A stretch of 23,248 nucleotides of DNA from Mesostigma viride (GCA_009746045.1 RPFO01000156.1:6199225-6222472), one strand, 5' to 3'; numbered from the stretch's first letter, positions 9,401 to 18,970 are shown. Notes: generated from the letters alone by a model not told the origin. Made by a program: numbers and translations.

Positions 9401-11911
9401 CTGCAGGTGATCGAGACACTGTGCAACAAGCACAAGCACTAGACTGACTCTCTCCCTCTCTCCCCTGTTGCGCCCAAAACACTGTGGCTGATTTCACTTC
9501 TAATTTCTACCGCCCGTCCCGCGCAGGCGATCGGGACCCTGCTCCTGGCCAACAAGTACCTTACGAAGCCTCTCTGTTGCCTTTGCCTTTCTTTGAAACA
9601 AACAATCCTTGGCCCATCGTATTACACCAACCCGCCCCCGCGCAGGTGATCGAGACGCTCTCCAACAAGTACAACGCGCGCGAGCAGGCACGGTACCAGG
9701 CACTGGAGGCCGAGCTTGGCTACCGCACATTCAAGCCGGCCAACGCGGCGCTGAGCGCGGCCGAGCTGGAGCACACCCTGACAGGGATGGCGGCCAACGC
9801 GGACGACGACCGGTTTGTCCGCATGCCCTTCACGTCGCGCGTGTGGCACTTCCTCCGGGGCACCGACGTGACGGTTGGCAGGGATGCGGGCGACAGCGCC
9901 CGGGGGAGCGGCGCGGCGTCCCCGCCCCCGCCGCTGAGTGCTCGCGTCCGCCACTTGGTCAAGGGTGGCGTGCGCGAGCAGAAGTACACGGCCTCGTGGT
10001 TCAAGGAGGTCTGGGTGCTCACGCGGCGGTTCATGTACACGGCGGTGCGCGACCCGACCGAGTACATGCTCATCGTCGTCTTCTGCACGGGCTTCGCGAT
10101 CGTGTATGCGCTCATGATGTCCAACATCCGCACGCTCAACACGCAGGGCGACACGCTGGGCTTCATCCGTCTCACGTTCACGCGCTGCTCGTACCTGGGC
10201 TTCTCGTCGCTCTTCCTGTCCTACCTGCCCATGAATAACATGGACACAATGTCACACTACCTGACCGTGTTCCTAGAGGAGCGCGAGCGGCGCATGTACC
10301 GCACGAGCAGCTTCTACATCGCGCAGGGGTTCACGATGCTGGTCGCTGTGCTTGGCTACGTGTTCCTCTTCCTCATCATCTCGTACTTTGCCGTCGGCCT
10401 CGAGACGAAGCACTTCGGGTTTGTGCTGCTGGTTATGTGGATCAACACGTACACGATGGCCTCGTTTGACTTCACGCTGGCCATGTTCGGGAACCTGGAG
10501 CTGGCGACCGCTCTGTGCAACCTCGTCACGATCGGCAACATGCTGTTCTCGGGGTAAGGCCTGCTTGGTTTTGCGCACGAGTGTCGTGTCCGGGTGAGAG
10601 CTTGGGCCCGGCCGTGAAACAAGAAGGGAAAAATTGTTGCGTTGTTTTAGTGTGGTCGGTTTTTCAATTCCCTTCTTCTTTTTTTATATGTCTTGGTCAT
10701 CCGCTGGGGTTCCGCGCCCTTTTTGCAAAACAAAGGTGGTGGTGAGATAAGGATCTGGGAAAAGATGCCCTCGTTGGTTTGGTTGGATTGTCGTGGTAAG
10801 GGCCCCTTGCTGGTGAGTGAACTCGTGCCCTCGTTGTATTTGTAACTGGCTAGCCCATCAGGGCAATGCGTCTTTGTTGTGAGCCCCTGTGACTAGCCAA
10901 TCTCACTCAAGTGTGGTAATGTCAGAGTAAGGTTGACCCTTTGTGAGCCCATACGCAATCAGCCAATGTGATAATGTCACAGTAGAGCCGATCTACGTCA
11001 GCCCTTGTGTCACCAGCCCAGTGTGATATTATCGCAACTGTATGTTAGCATCCTTAATCAACTGCCTTGGTCTTGGCATTGTGGCCATCAATGCTGCCGA
11101 TTCTAAATCCTTGAGCTCGTTCCTTGCTCAACCATGTATGGCTGGTTGGGTTGCAGTCTGTTCCGCTCCACTAGACGGTACACGTGCAGCCCTGTCAATA
11201 TTTCCCCCTACCAGTATTCCTCCGTGTTTTCTCTCCACCTCCTTCATTCCTTTCTCCCCGAGGTTTGTCCACACGACTAGCAGCTGGTAGTCTCTTGCCT
11301 CGGCAGTCTCTGGTGCGTGGCTGGGCATCAAAATGGATGGTTTTTCATATTTTTCTTTCGTTTTTCATTTCTCGAACGTATGCACATCAACGTTGCGGCT
11401 GATTTGATGTGGTTGACGCGATCTTCCCCCCTGCAGGTACGTCCTCCAAATGGAGTTCCTCCCATCGTGGCTGCAGTGGGCCTACTACGCGGCGTTCCAG
11501 CAGTACACCTTCTCGGCGCTCGTCATCCATGAGTTTGCCAAGAACAACTTCCTGCGCCTGCTCTTCCCCTTCCCCTACGAGTACAAGGGCAGCGCGCACC
11601 GAGACGGCGACCCCCAGATGTACTGGAAGCTGTTCGGCTACCTCGTCCTCGTCATGGCCTGCTACCGCGTGCTCTCCTACCTCTACCTGCGCTTCATATC
11701 GCGCTCGCGCGTGAACCCGGCGATGGACCGCCCGCCGCCCGCGCACCGCAAGAACCCGCAGGGCAAGGCGTGGATCGAGTTCTCGGACTCGCAGAACGTC
11801 ACGCCCAGCTACAGCCCGATCTACGACGCACAGTCGCCCTCAGCGGTCGCGTCGATCGAGGCCATCGGTGTGAGCATGAATGACCGGCGGACGCCGTTCC
11901 GGGGCGCCTAG
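3428..11911 (+). CDS. Full-size ABCG-type ABC transporter (NBD-TMD-NBD-TMD), 3 exons
   Basis: Exons 3428-7333, 9646-10553 and 11437-11911 join in phase (0, then 2) into about 1,762 residues. Residues 1-190 are a low-complexity, probably cytosolic extension. NBD1 has Walker A GSSGAGKST near residue 241, Q-loop VKQHD, signature ISKGEKRR near 351, Walker B LILLDEPTSSLD near 371 and H-loop IHQPRGD. TMD1 with about six hydrophobic segments spans roughly 590-870. NBD2 has Walker A GESGSGKST near 1056, Q-loop VKQDD, signature LSSGEKRR near 1162, Walker B LVLLDEPTSGLD near 1182, H-loop IHQPRQD and the ABCG-typical NPADFLLD. TMD2 spans roughly 1419-1690, split by intron 2. NBD-before-TMD order is the ABCG/PDR topology, which usually exports lipids, waxes, hormones or xenobiotics across the plasma membrane. 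The substrate is unknown. The protein is longer than usual (about 1,400), through the N-terminal extension and a long mid linker. Exons are very GC-rich. The first in-frame ATG is 3428, but the frame is open from 3320 and an acceptor-like TCTAAG|GTT at 3347 suggests an earlier coding exon. Confidence 0.9.
3455..3562 (+). repeat. 27-bp x 4 coding repeat in the transporter N-terminus
   Basis: Four consecutive 27-base units encode nine-residue repeats: ESPPDFAVE, EPSPDLAVE, ESKPNLTAD and ESPPRLAVN (residues about 10-45). The unit is a whole number of codons, so copy-number change would not break the frame. The result is an acidic, proline-rich, probably disordered segment ahead of NBD1. Confidence 0.85.
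7392..7448 (+). other. Near-copy of the exon 1 end inside intron 1 (potential 57-nt cassette exon)
   Basis: In the aligned frame this stretch reads HLGLTLDEVMGVIVEVRRQ, against the true exon end LGNAGTLDEVMDLAVELRRQ. It is preceded by GCTAG (AG at 7390-7391) and followed by the donor CAG|GTATGA at 7448/7449. It is 57 bases, a multiple of three, and phase 0 at both ends. Including it would add 19 residues without a frameshift. Reading without splicing hits TGA at 7412-7414 in the exon 1 frame continued through the intron. It could be a decaying duplicate or an alternative microexon. The implied upstream intron would be only 58 bases. Confidence 0.55.
7523..7954 (+). repeat. 72-bp x 6 minisatellite in intron 1
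   Basis: Six head-to-tail 72-base units start at 7523, 7595, 7667, 7739, 7811 and 7883, nearly identical. The main variation is GCTGTATAG (units 1, 2, 4) versus ACCGTATAG (units 3, 5, 6). Because 72 is divisible by three, one frame stays open for 158 codons, which explains an apparent ORF here that I do not regard as a gene. Each unit contains CTAAC followed about 28 bases later by CTAGCAG. Confidence 0.97.
8703..9260 (+). repeat. 31-bp x 18 minisatellite in intron 1
   Basis: Eighteen 31-base units run from 8703. The core is TCCGCTAGCCTTACC followed by TRATACCATCGTTCAG, and the last unit (9230-9260) is degenerate. Most variation between units is a single A/G switch (CTAAT or CTGAT). Each unit contains a CTRAT motif and ends in TTCAG. 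Confidence 0.97.
9401..9442 (+). other. Decayed copy of the exon 2 acceptor and start (copy A)
   Basis: CCCTGCAG|GTGATCGAGACACTG at 9407 matches the true exon 2 start GCGCAG|GTGATCGAGACGCTC at 9646. The copy reads VIETLCNKHKH and then TAG at 9440-9442, against the true VIETLSNKYN. Using this acceptor would truncate the transporter before TMD2. Confidence 0.7.
9521..9562 (+). other. Decayed copy of the exon 2 acceptor and start (copy B)
   Basis: CCCGCGCAG|GCGATCGGGACC at 9527 followed by CCAACAAGTACC resembles the true exon 2 start, with a small insertion and loss of the GT after AG. Upstream flanks are similar too (CCGCCCGTCCCGCGCAG versus CCCGCCCCCGCGCAG). Translated in the aligned frame it begins AIGTLLLANKYL and meets TGA just past the true acceptor. 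Confidence 0.6.
10554..11436 (+). other. Intron 2 of the ABCG gene
   Basis: The donor is TCGGG|GTAAGG and the acceptor is CCCCCCTGCAG|GTACGT. It splits a glycine codon within TMD2, and joining restores FSG-YVLQMEF. It is 883 bases and includes T-rich stretches and a degenerate internal repeat at 10881-11040. Confidence 0.85.
10881..11040 (+). repeat. Degenerate ~60-bp x 3 repeat in intron 2
   Basis: Three diverged copies start near 10881, 10944 and 10999. Each has a GAGCCC or CAGCCC start, an AGCCAAT/AGCCCA element and a small dyad: TGTGGTAATGTCAGA, TGTGATAATGTCACA and TGTGATATTATCGCA. The spacing is about 63 and 55 bases. It is much older than the intron 1 minisatellites. Confidence 0.6.
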
Positions 11912-11959
11912 ACGACCAGGCCGAGGCCAGCCTGACCAGGGTGGCACGCTCTCAAGTCT

Positions 11960-12008
11960 CTGGAGTAGAGAGCTTACCTCTACCAGGAGGTGTCTACTAC
12001 TACTCCAG
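11960..12008 (+). other. Hairpin in the transporter 3' UTR
   Basis: CTGGAGTAG at 11960-11968 pairs perfectly with CTACTCCAG at 12000-12008. Inside the loop, ACCTC (11976-11980) can pair with GAGGT (11987-11991). It starts 49 bases after the stop codon. A role in 3' end or mRNA stability is possible but only inferred. Confidence 0.5.
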
Positions 12009-14185
12009 GTGTCTAGCCTTTAGAAGCTGGCGAATGGGGGGGTGCAGCCATGGCGTGCCACTGCAGGGTCACAGGCAAATTATGTGCATTCTTGACGGGG
12101 GTTTGGATTTTTTATTGTCCTCGTTTTTTTCGAGGTGTGGGGGGGTTGGGATGGAGATGGGCAGGCAGGGATTGGGATGGAGCCGCCTGAAGAAGAAGGG
12201 GAGGGGGAAGGGGCTGTGATGCTGAGTAGCCAGCCAATGTGTCATATCGGGCGCGGGGACCCTAGGGTTACCCCTCTTAGGGAAGAGACGGCGCGGGATT
12301 CCTTTCCGTGTGCCATAATGAGAGATTGCCGAGTGATGAGGTACTGCAAGGGTTGTGGGTCCCATGGCTGGCGATGGGGGATGAAGGGCGACCAATATAC
12401 ATCGGGGCAGCATACGTTGGGCTCTGTGGTTGTAGAAGAAATCTTCTGGGCACGGCAAACGCCGTTGTTGGGTGCTACTTGCGGCCGGGTGCATGTATCT
12501 GCGTGAGAGTGGGGAAAACGGTTCCTCCCACCAAGTGCGCGGCCCAACGTTTTTGCTGGCCTTTCATTTTGTTGGGTTCGCTGCTTTCTGTGGACCTGGG
12601 AAGGACACTGGCATGTTTTTATGGTTGGGAGTTTGTGATATCCCAGCAATGACAAGTCGGCATTGTGGGCGCGCTCTTGGTCTAAAGTTCACAGCCACGC
12701 ATGAATTCATGGCTGTGATGTATGTTGCGCTTGTTTGACGGCATGTGGGCTTCCCTTGACGATAGATTTGATGGATCTTTGCACTTTGTTTGGAGATGCT
12801 GGGTGACGGTGGGAAATGGCGGGGTTTGATCGCTGCACATGTATGTGGCTTGCATGGGAAAGTTCTTTAGTCAATTTGCCACCACGGCAGCCTAGTGTCT
12901 CCGAGCCCTACACCGTTTTATGGTATTTCTCGGTAAATTGACGTTGTTTCAAATGTAATTGAGGCATATCAAGGCTTCAAGCAGGGGAGCCCGCGGCATA
13001 GATCCTCGTGGAGTGGATGCCATTGGTGTCACTTTCAATCTCATTGCTCATCCAGACCCCGCCTGTTACTATAAGTTGTGCACCAGTAGCTATTTGTGTG
13101 AGCGTGCCATGCGACAAAGAAGCAAGCCACATAGTAAGATGTCCTTGATCTTTTGCGCATGAAAATTTAATTTTAAATGAATTTGCCAATAAATCACATG
13201 ACTACGTGGGGATATCATGTAGCACGTATTCCCTTGCTTGATGGATGGGGGTGAGCGAAGCTAGCCGCGAAACCTAAAGTTCTAAGCTAACTCTAAAGTC
13301 ATCTATAAATTCCTAACTACTCTACTCAGCAAAGCGCCCCAAATCCTCCTGATCGGGGGGGGCGGCTCGCCCACAATGGCTGGCGTGTGGGCCTGGACAA
13401 TGGTCTGCCACCTGTTCTTGTTCTGCATAGCAGTCCAAGCAAGAGAGAGGGAGGAAATGCGGTGTTCAAACTGGGCTAGCTGGGACCACTAGGTCGATCG
13501 GCCAGCAACTGATCTGTATTAGTTGATTCGGGCGTCCCCAACATCTACTGCTCCAATTTTGGTACTTTTGAAATTCCATGCCTGGAGCGCAAAGTTTGCA
13601 ATATATGTGCCGTTTGTAGCTCTAGCTCTATAATAACCTGACCAACCCCGCATTCCTCAAAGTACTTAGCACTTGTTGCCTATTCTCATTATGCGAATCA
13701 CATGATTAGGATGTGCTTCATGATTGCTATTGCTCGAGATTCAATTAAGAATGATTGACATCAATAAATGATGAACCAAATAAACCAAATTAGGCCACTT
13801 GACAAGTTCATGATCCATTTAAATTGTACAATTAAGCGATTAATTAATTCATAAATCATACATTACATGGGATACCCCCGTCGACGAGCTAGTGGTACGT
13901 ACAATGAAACATTTGAGTTTGTAACATGTCTCCATGGATATATACATGTATGCTGGACCTCGCGCATCTCAGCCCTCTAAGAAATGTTATTTGAACTCAG
14001 GTCTAGATCTAAATATATACATGATCTGGATAATATTATACACTTCCTTAAAAGAGCATGAATCGAGCTTTACAATTCAGGACAAGGAACTCGTTTGCAA
14101 ATCACGGCTGAAAGGCAAGTGCTCACAACGAAGCACGTGCTCTCAAGGCTGTCCACCTCGTCCAACCAAGCCCGGGCGAGCTGGC
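12009..14185. other. Intergenic spacer, no gene supported
   Basis: This region lies downstream of the transporter stop (convergent with the minus-strand transposase-like gene). The first part is G-rich on the plus strand and probably includes the transporter 3' UTR. From about 13700 it becomes AT-rich (TTAATTAATT). Several ORFs of 60-140 codons lack homology-like motifs, biased composition or splice continuity. I could not place a poly(A) signal with confidence. Confidence 0.4.
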
Positions 14186-17100
14186 CTACTCAACAGGTCT
14201 CTTCTTGGCCAAGTTCGTGAGCCGTTTCTCGACGTCTGTCGGAATGGTCAAGATGGCCTGGCGATTGTTAGCTGGGTTGACAACAATGGTGTGTTCGAAC
14301 CCCGCGTCCATGCACAGGTAGCAATTGACCAAGTTTGGCTGTTCAGCTTGCGCATCGGCGTCCATTTTGAACATCGTCGCCATACCCGGAAATCTGTCCC
14401 AGTAGCGCACCCCCACCACCCATTGTCCCTTACGGAACAACTCCCTATCGACCTTGCCGTTTCTGTCGGCCACTCGCCTCACGAAAGTAGCGGCCACCTG
14501 ATAAGGCTCCTGCAAGACTTCCGCTAGCCAATATGGATGATCTGGATCGTGGGACTCATCACCAGAGTAGGACTCGACGGCAAAAATGTCTCGCAGCTTC
14601 AGTCTCCTTCCCATCATCGTCCTCTCTGCCTGTAGTCTGTTCAGTCGCGTCCCTGCGTGCCCCCCTTGTCCGTTTGGGTTCCTTTGCACTGGCTCCCCCA
14701 GTTTGTGGAGCTTCATCCGAGCACCTCCCACATTCCAGCCGTCCATGTCGGTCCACTCCTTTCGACAATCCCACCACCTTTCCTCGGCGCACGCACCGCC
14801 ACAATAGCAGGAATACTGGCGCAGCATTAAGCGCGTCACATTCGACTTGTCCATGCGCCACCAGTGCGCCTTCTTCACTCCTTTGATTTCGCCGCGCCCT
14901 GGGCTGTAAGGAAGCACCTGCGCGTCGAAGACAAGATTTGCACAAGGGAAAGTTGAAGTTACGAGACCATCGAGCTAGTTGTGTTTTATTAAGCACTCCT
15001 GATCGCCAGGACTCCAAGAACGCCCTAGAAACGACGGCCGGCGTAACTATTCCCTGAACGAGGACTGTACACTTAATTACCTCGGGGAACTCGAAGAAGT
15101 TACGCCTGGTCGTTGTGGTCCCGCCCACCGCCCCCGACGCCAGATTCTCCACCAACTGGGCGGCCGTCTGTTTGTCCTGGTTCTCTTCCCTGATGTGCCA
15201 CCTCCTCAACATGCACTTCACAGTCCCACCAGCTCCATCCACCTCCCCCTTTCCGTGCTGCTCCCCAAAGTAATTCCACTCAAATGACTCCAGGTGCGGA
15301 TCCTCCGTCAGCAGCCGGGCCACTTCCGCGATCACATTCCTTGACTTGAACTGCATGGAGCAATTGTCCGACCACCCAATGAAGCGCTTCACCTCTACCC
15401 CTTCTGACCGTAGTGTCGCCAGGATTTTGAGGATAGCAAAACGGAGGGCCCGCCCGTCCCTTTTCATTCCGCCCTGTCCGATGAAGTGAAACTCCCTTCT
15501 CACGACCTTTCCCGACGCTGGATCCAAGTAGCGCACGATCCAGGGCATAAGGACGAATGTGACTGGATGCCAATACTGTGCTTGGAGATTGTGATAGGTG
15601 TAAGACTGGTAGTTCTCGGCGTAATCTGTGTGGCATACAAGGTCCCCCACCCGCATCCTTGAGAGACATTCCTTGGAGGCGTCCGCTTGCCACCACGCGT
15701 TGAAGCAATGCTGGATGAAGTCCGGCCACTTGTCCACAATTGCCTCCTTTAGCTCCGTTGGTGTGGACTTGACGTCGACTTGCGTCAATCGCTGCCCACC
15801 AGCCTTTGCGATCTCGTCACAGTCGTCCTGCATATGCGCAGTGTGCACATACAGAAAAGACATCAACTTCGACCCACCAATGACCTGTAGAAAGAAAAAA
15901 GACAGGACCTCAGGAAAAATTGAAAAAGAAACGCCTTGGGGCGCAACCACTCCACTAAAAATTACCTCTGGCCCAAGAACTTCAGGAAACATTGCAAAAG
16001 AAACGCCTTGGGGCGCAACCACTCCACTAAAAATTACCTCTGGCCCAAGAACCGCACCCGGCGGCACATCCTGCATCTCGTATCTGGTCCATGAAATCAG
16101 GTGGTTGGAAGCCTCCTCCCGTTCGCATAACATGAAGTTCCGAATTCCACACTTGGGAGCCAGGCAAGTGCCCAACACACAAGCCTTACGCCGGATCGAG
16201 CAAACCCCCAACTCCTCGCCCAGGTCATGATCGGGCACCCCTTCCTCGTCGTCCAGCACCCTCCCATGCATGGGCAGATCCTCAAGTTCGCCCTGAAAAG
16301 GCTGAACCTGCGGCCGCGACGACCCCACAGACGACCTCGAACCTCCCCCCTCCCTCATCCCCTCCACCTCACAAGTAAACTTGTTCACCCACTCTGTCGT
16401 GTGAGTGGCTTTGAAAATGGAACATGTGGGCACGGACGACCCCACGTCGAGCTGGCTACCATGATCGCACGCGTGGCATTCAGGTCCGCACTCGCATCTG
16501 GCATGAAAAGTTGCACGAAATTTGGCCAACCCCCCAACCATGGACTGCATGGTAGTGTGGTGCTGGCATGCGCACAAGTTCCGCATTTTCCACCGCCCCT
16601 TGACGCATGCGGGCATATGCTTGCAAAAAGTAGTGTATCCCACATGAACTGTGCTCTTCTGATTCGTGCGTAGCATTGACATCCCTGCCTCCGTCTCCAA
16701 AATCACCTGATTTCCCCCCCTCACACCCTCCTCTCCCTCCCCCCCCCCCCCTCCCTACTGTCCATCCGCCGCGGTGGCTTCAACTCCGGATGGCGGGAAA
16801 TGAACACTTCGTAAATCTTCGACTTGGAGACAGTATAGTAGCGCGCACCCTCCGAAAACGCTAGTGTATGTTTGTAATCCTTTCTGGTCCATTCACAATG
16901 AACATCCTTCATGTTCGGAGACGCCCGCGTCAAGTTATCATCCCTCCAGCACGCTTGTATCAGGGCAATGACTTCCGTCGGAAGCTCGTCTTTCCTCCTC
17001 CTCCTCTCTGGCGCACTCATCAAAAGGTCGTCCTCCCCTTCTTCCATTCCATCCCTGTGACCCCGAACAGTTGCGACAAAGCGCCTGTCAATCCCGAACG

Positions 17101-17536
17101 CGCGCTCCACAATCCTGTCCGGGACGCCCTCCATTGCCTTCGTAACAAGTCCACACAAGGCCCACCTAAGCCCACGATCCTTCTCAGATGTTCCCAAGTC
17201 GCCAAAAGCCTTCTTGATGTTATCCCGAAGAGATTCCGCCCAATTTTCAGGAAGCCCGCCGTCACAGTTCTTCCTCTTCTTAATGCCGTTGCTCTCCGCC
17301 ACCATGGCATTTAGTCTTGAAGCTGCGCAAGACAGAACCTCCGCGCTCATCTCTGGCGTCCTGTGGTTGTTTGCTTTCACGCGTTCCGCCATGATAGGAA
17401 AGATGTCATTGGCAATTTTGTACCCCTTGTTCTCGATGTACTTGTCGCTCCAGAGACCGCGAAGTGCAGGCTCCCGGTCGTCATTGGACAAGGGACGCGA
17501 ACCGTCGGAAACGGCCCCCCGCCCCGATCGCGCCAT
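14186..17536 (-). CDS. DDE-transposase-like protein, 4 exons
   Basis: Minus-strand exons are 17536-16759, 16684-16038, 15884-15081 and 14917-14186, about 986 residues. The last two introns (15885-16037 and 14918-15080) are phase 0 with clear signals, for example TTTCTTTCTACAG|GTCATT. The first join is uncertain: acceptors at 16684 and 16648 both fit, and a 13-C run lies in the gap. The N-terminal part has a helix-turn-helix-like segment (KAMEGVPDRIVERAFGIDRR). The middle has Cys/His clusters (CECGPECHACDH; CVLGTCLAPKC). The core has HTDYAENYQ, then GWSDNCSMQFKSR, then EQHGKGEVDGAGGTVK, which fit the three acidic positions of an RNase H-fold DDE/D transposase. The C-terminal exon has CYCGGACAEERWWDC and a small globular region. 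Similar HGKG-x-x-DG proteins occur as repeated, mobile-element-like genes in many eukaryotes. I do not assign a superfamily. No stop or frameshift interrupts the catalytic exon. No terminal inverted repeats were found. The ATG at 17536 is the first in the open frame. Confidence 0.7.
15030..15048 (+). repeat. Solitary copy of the GC-palindrome motif inside a transposase-like-gene intron
   Basis: The 19 bases AACGACGGCCGGCGTAACT match exactly the B-type motif of the array at 17676-18240, in the same orientation. It lies in the 163-base third intron of the transposase-like gene. Confidence 0.8.
15909..16052 (-). repeat. 72-bp tandem duplication spanning an exon end and its donor
   Basis: Two 72-base copies (15909-15980 and 15981-16052) differ at only about three positions. 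Each contains, on the minus strand, the exon end CTTGGGCCAGAG and the donor GTAATT. Donors therefore exist at 16037 and 15965, both phase 0 relative to the acceptor at 15885. Use of the downstream donor adds 24 residues. Retaining the whole 153-base intron is also in frame with no stop. Confidence 0.9.
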
Positions 17537-17675
17537 CAGACTTTGGTCAGACGGCAGCTGATTTTTTTCGCCTCTTAATCCCGCGGCACCGAAAGCCCTG
17601 AGGATGAGTAATGATAAATAATCACCATTAAAGACACGACGAAAACGATGGGCATCAAACAAGAACGACAAGCGT

Positions 17676-18240
17676 CATTAATAACGCCGGCCGGCGCAAC
17701 TGGATACATGTAAACCATACAAAAGTGATTTTATGAAACACATACAGTTTGTCATTAATAACGACGGCCGGCGTAACTCGGGCGCAATTAAAAACCATTA
17801 AGAAGCAACTCAGGATATGCAGGCAGAAATCCTTCAGGTGTAAAAAAGATGTACAAACACACTTTTGGTAATGGGGCCTGATTGCGCAACTGCAAGATAC
17901 CATTGGAAACGCCGGCCGGCGCAACTGGATGCATGTACATAAACCATACAAAAGTGATTTGCACAAAACCCCTACAATTTGTCATGAGTAACGACGGCCG
18001 GCGTAACTCGGTTGCATTTGAAAACCACAAAGAAGCAACTCAGGTAGTGAAGGCGGAAATCCCAGAGGTGATAAAATGTTTACCAACACAAAATGTTGAT
18101 AAGCGTGCAAGCTTTTGCAAGTGCGCGCAAGATACCATTGGAAACGCCGGCCGGCGCAACTGGAACACCAAAACAAAAAACTTGATTTGCACGAAACCCA
18201 TTCAGTTCGTCATGGATAACGACGGCCGGCGCAACTTCAT
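17676..18240 (+). repeat. ~230-bp tandem repeat with paired GC palindromes
   Basis: About 2.5 units. Each unit has an A-type core CGCCGGCCGGCG (17685, 17910, 18145) and, 75-82 bases later, a B-type core CGACGGCCGGCG (17762, 17992, 18220). A-type repeats are followed by CAACTGGA in two of three units and B-type mostly by TAACTCGG. Shared flanks such as AACCATACAAAAGTGATT and AAGAAGCAACTCAGG confirm a tandem origin. The A-type core is a perfect 12-base palindrome in otherwise AT-leaning DNA. It lies just upstream of the transposase-like gene start. Confidence 0.9.
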
Positions 18241-18529
18241 GGCACTCACCACTTTCACCAAATGCCATGTCGCCATTATATTGAGGAAAGCGAAGTATGC
18301 CCACTTGAAGCTGTGGTCTGCAGAACATTGACACAAAATATGCATGGTATTTCAAGCAATGAATGCTATGTGTCAGGCATCAATGTCTTTATTGTATCCA
18401 AATGTGGTTAGGACGGAGGTTTACATTGGTTGCTATTTTAAGACAATGGCGTATAACCAAACATTGCACACACTCAAGAGTGTACTTATGCTGAACTGGA
18501 AAGGAACATTAAACCCCAATAAGGTAGAT

Positions 18530-18696
18530 ATTTTTCTTTTACATTTTAATTTTTTATATACTACTTTATATAATATTATATTATATTATATTATATTATG
18601 CTATATTATGTTATATGAAATAACATTAAAATTAACATAAAATTAAAATTATATATTAATTATAGTATATTATATAATTTATATTATATATTATAT
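18530..18696. repeat. AT-rich microsatellite tract
   Basis: Nearly pure A/T sequence built of TATAT/ATATT repeats, with short TTATATTATAT runs. It has no coding potential. It may be an unpairing or spacer element. Confidence 0.85.
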
Positions 18697-18970
18697 TCAC
18701 GATGCTCTGTGTATTAATGACATATCAGACACACCTACATCACATCGCCTTGATGTTTCCGTTGTATGGGTCCGGTCGGGCGTTGGTAGCTGGTCGACAA
18801 CAATTCTACATTTCCTAAAAAAAAATGCGACCGTGCCTACATTCGAAGGCGCGCTGTGGCTGACCTGAACTATCGGTGAACACCTCGGCGTCACTTGACC
18901 GGCCTAGGTTGACATTTCGGCAGAGTAACGCTGCTTAAAGGATCCTTGCGTAGTTCGCGCGATTTGGCTC

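Larger units (their letters stand above)
7334..9645 (+). other. Intron 1 of the ABCG gene, repeat-filled
   Basis: The donor is CAG|GTGGGT at 7333/7334 and the acceptor is GCGCAG|GTGATC at 9645/9646, phase 0 on both sides. The intron is 2,312 bases, far longer than the 80-900 base introns seen elsewhere in the window apart from one in the coiled-coil gene. It contains a near-copy of the exon 1 end, two minisatellites and two decayed copies of the exon 2 start, listed separately. The stretch 7955-8702 between the minisatellites holds no gene that I can see. It includes a run of 13 G at 8369-8381. Confidence 0.85.

Noticed and set aside
12135-12738. Overlapping 80-140 codon ORFs downstream of the transporter
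   Set aside because: They overlap in several frames and both strands, with no motif or splice continuity; they are probably 3' UTR or spacer.
13900-17700. Terminal inverted repeats of the transposase-like element
   Set aside because: By eye I found no matching inverted ends or target duplications flanking the gene; a computed self-alignment would be decisive.
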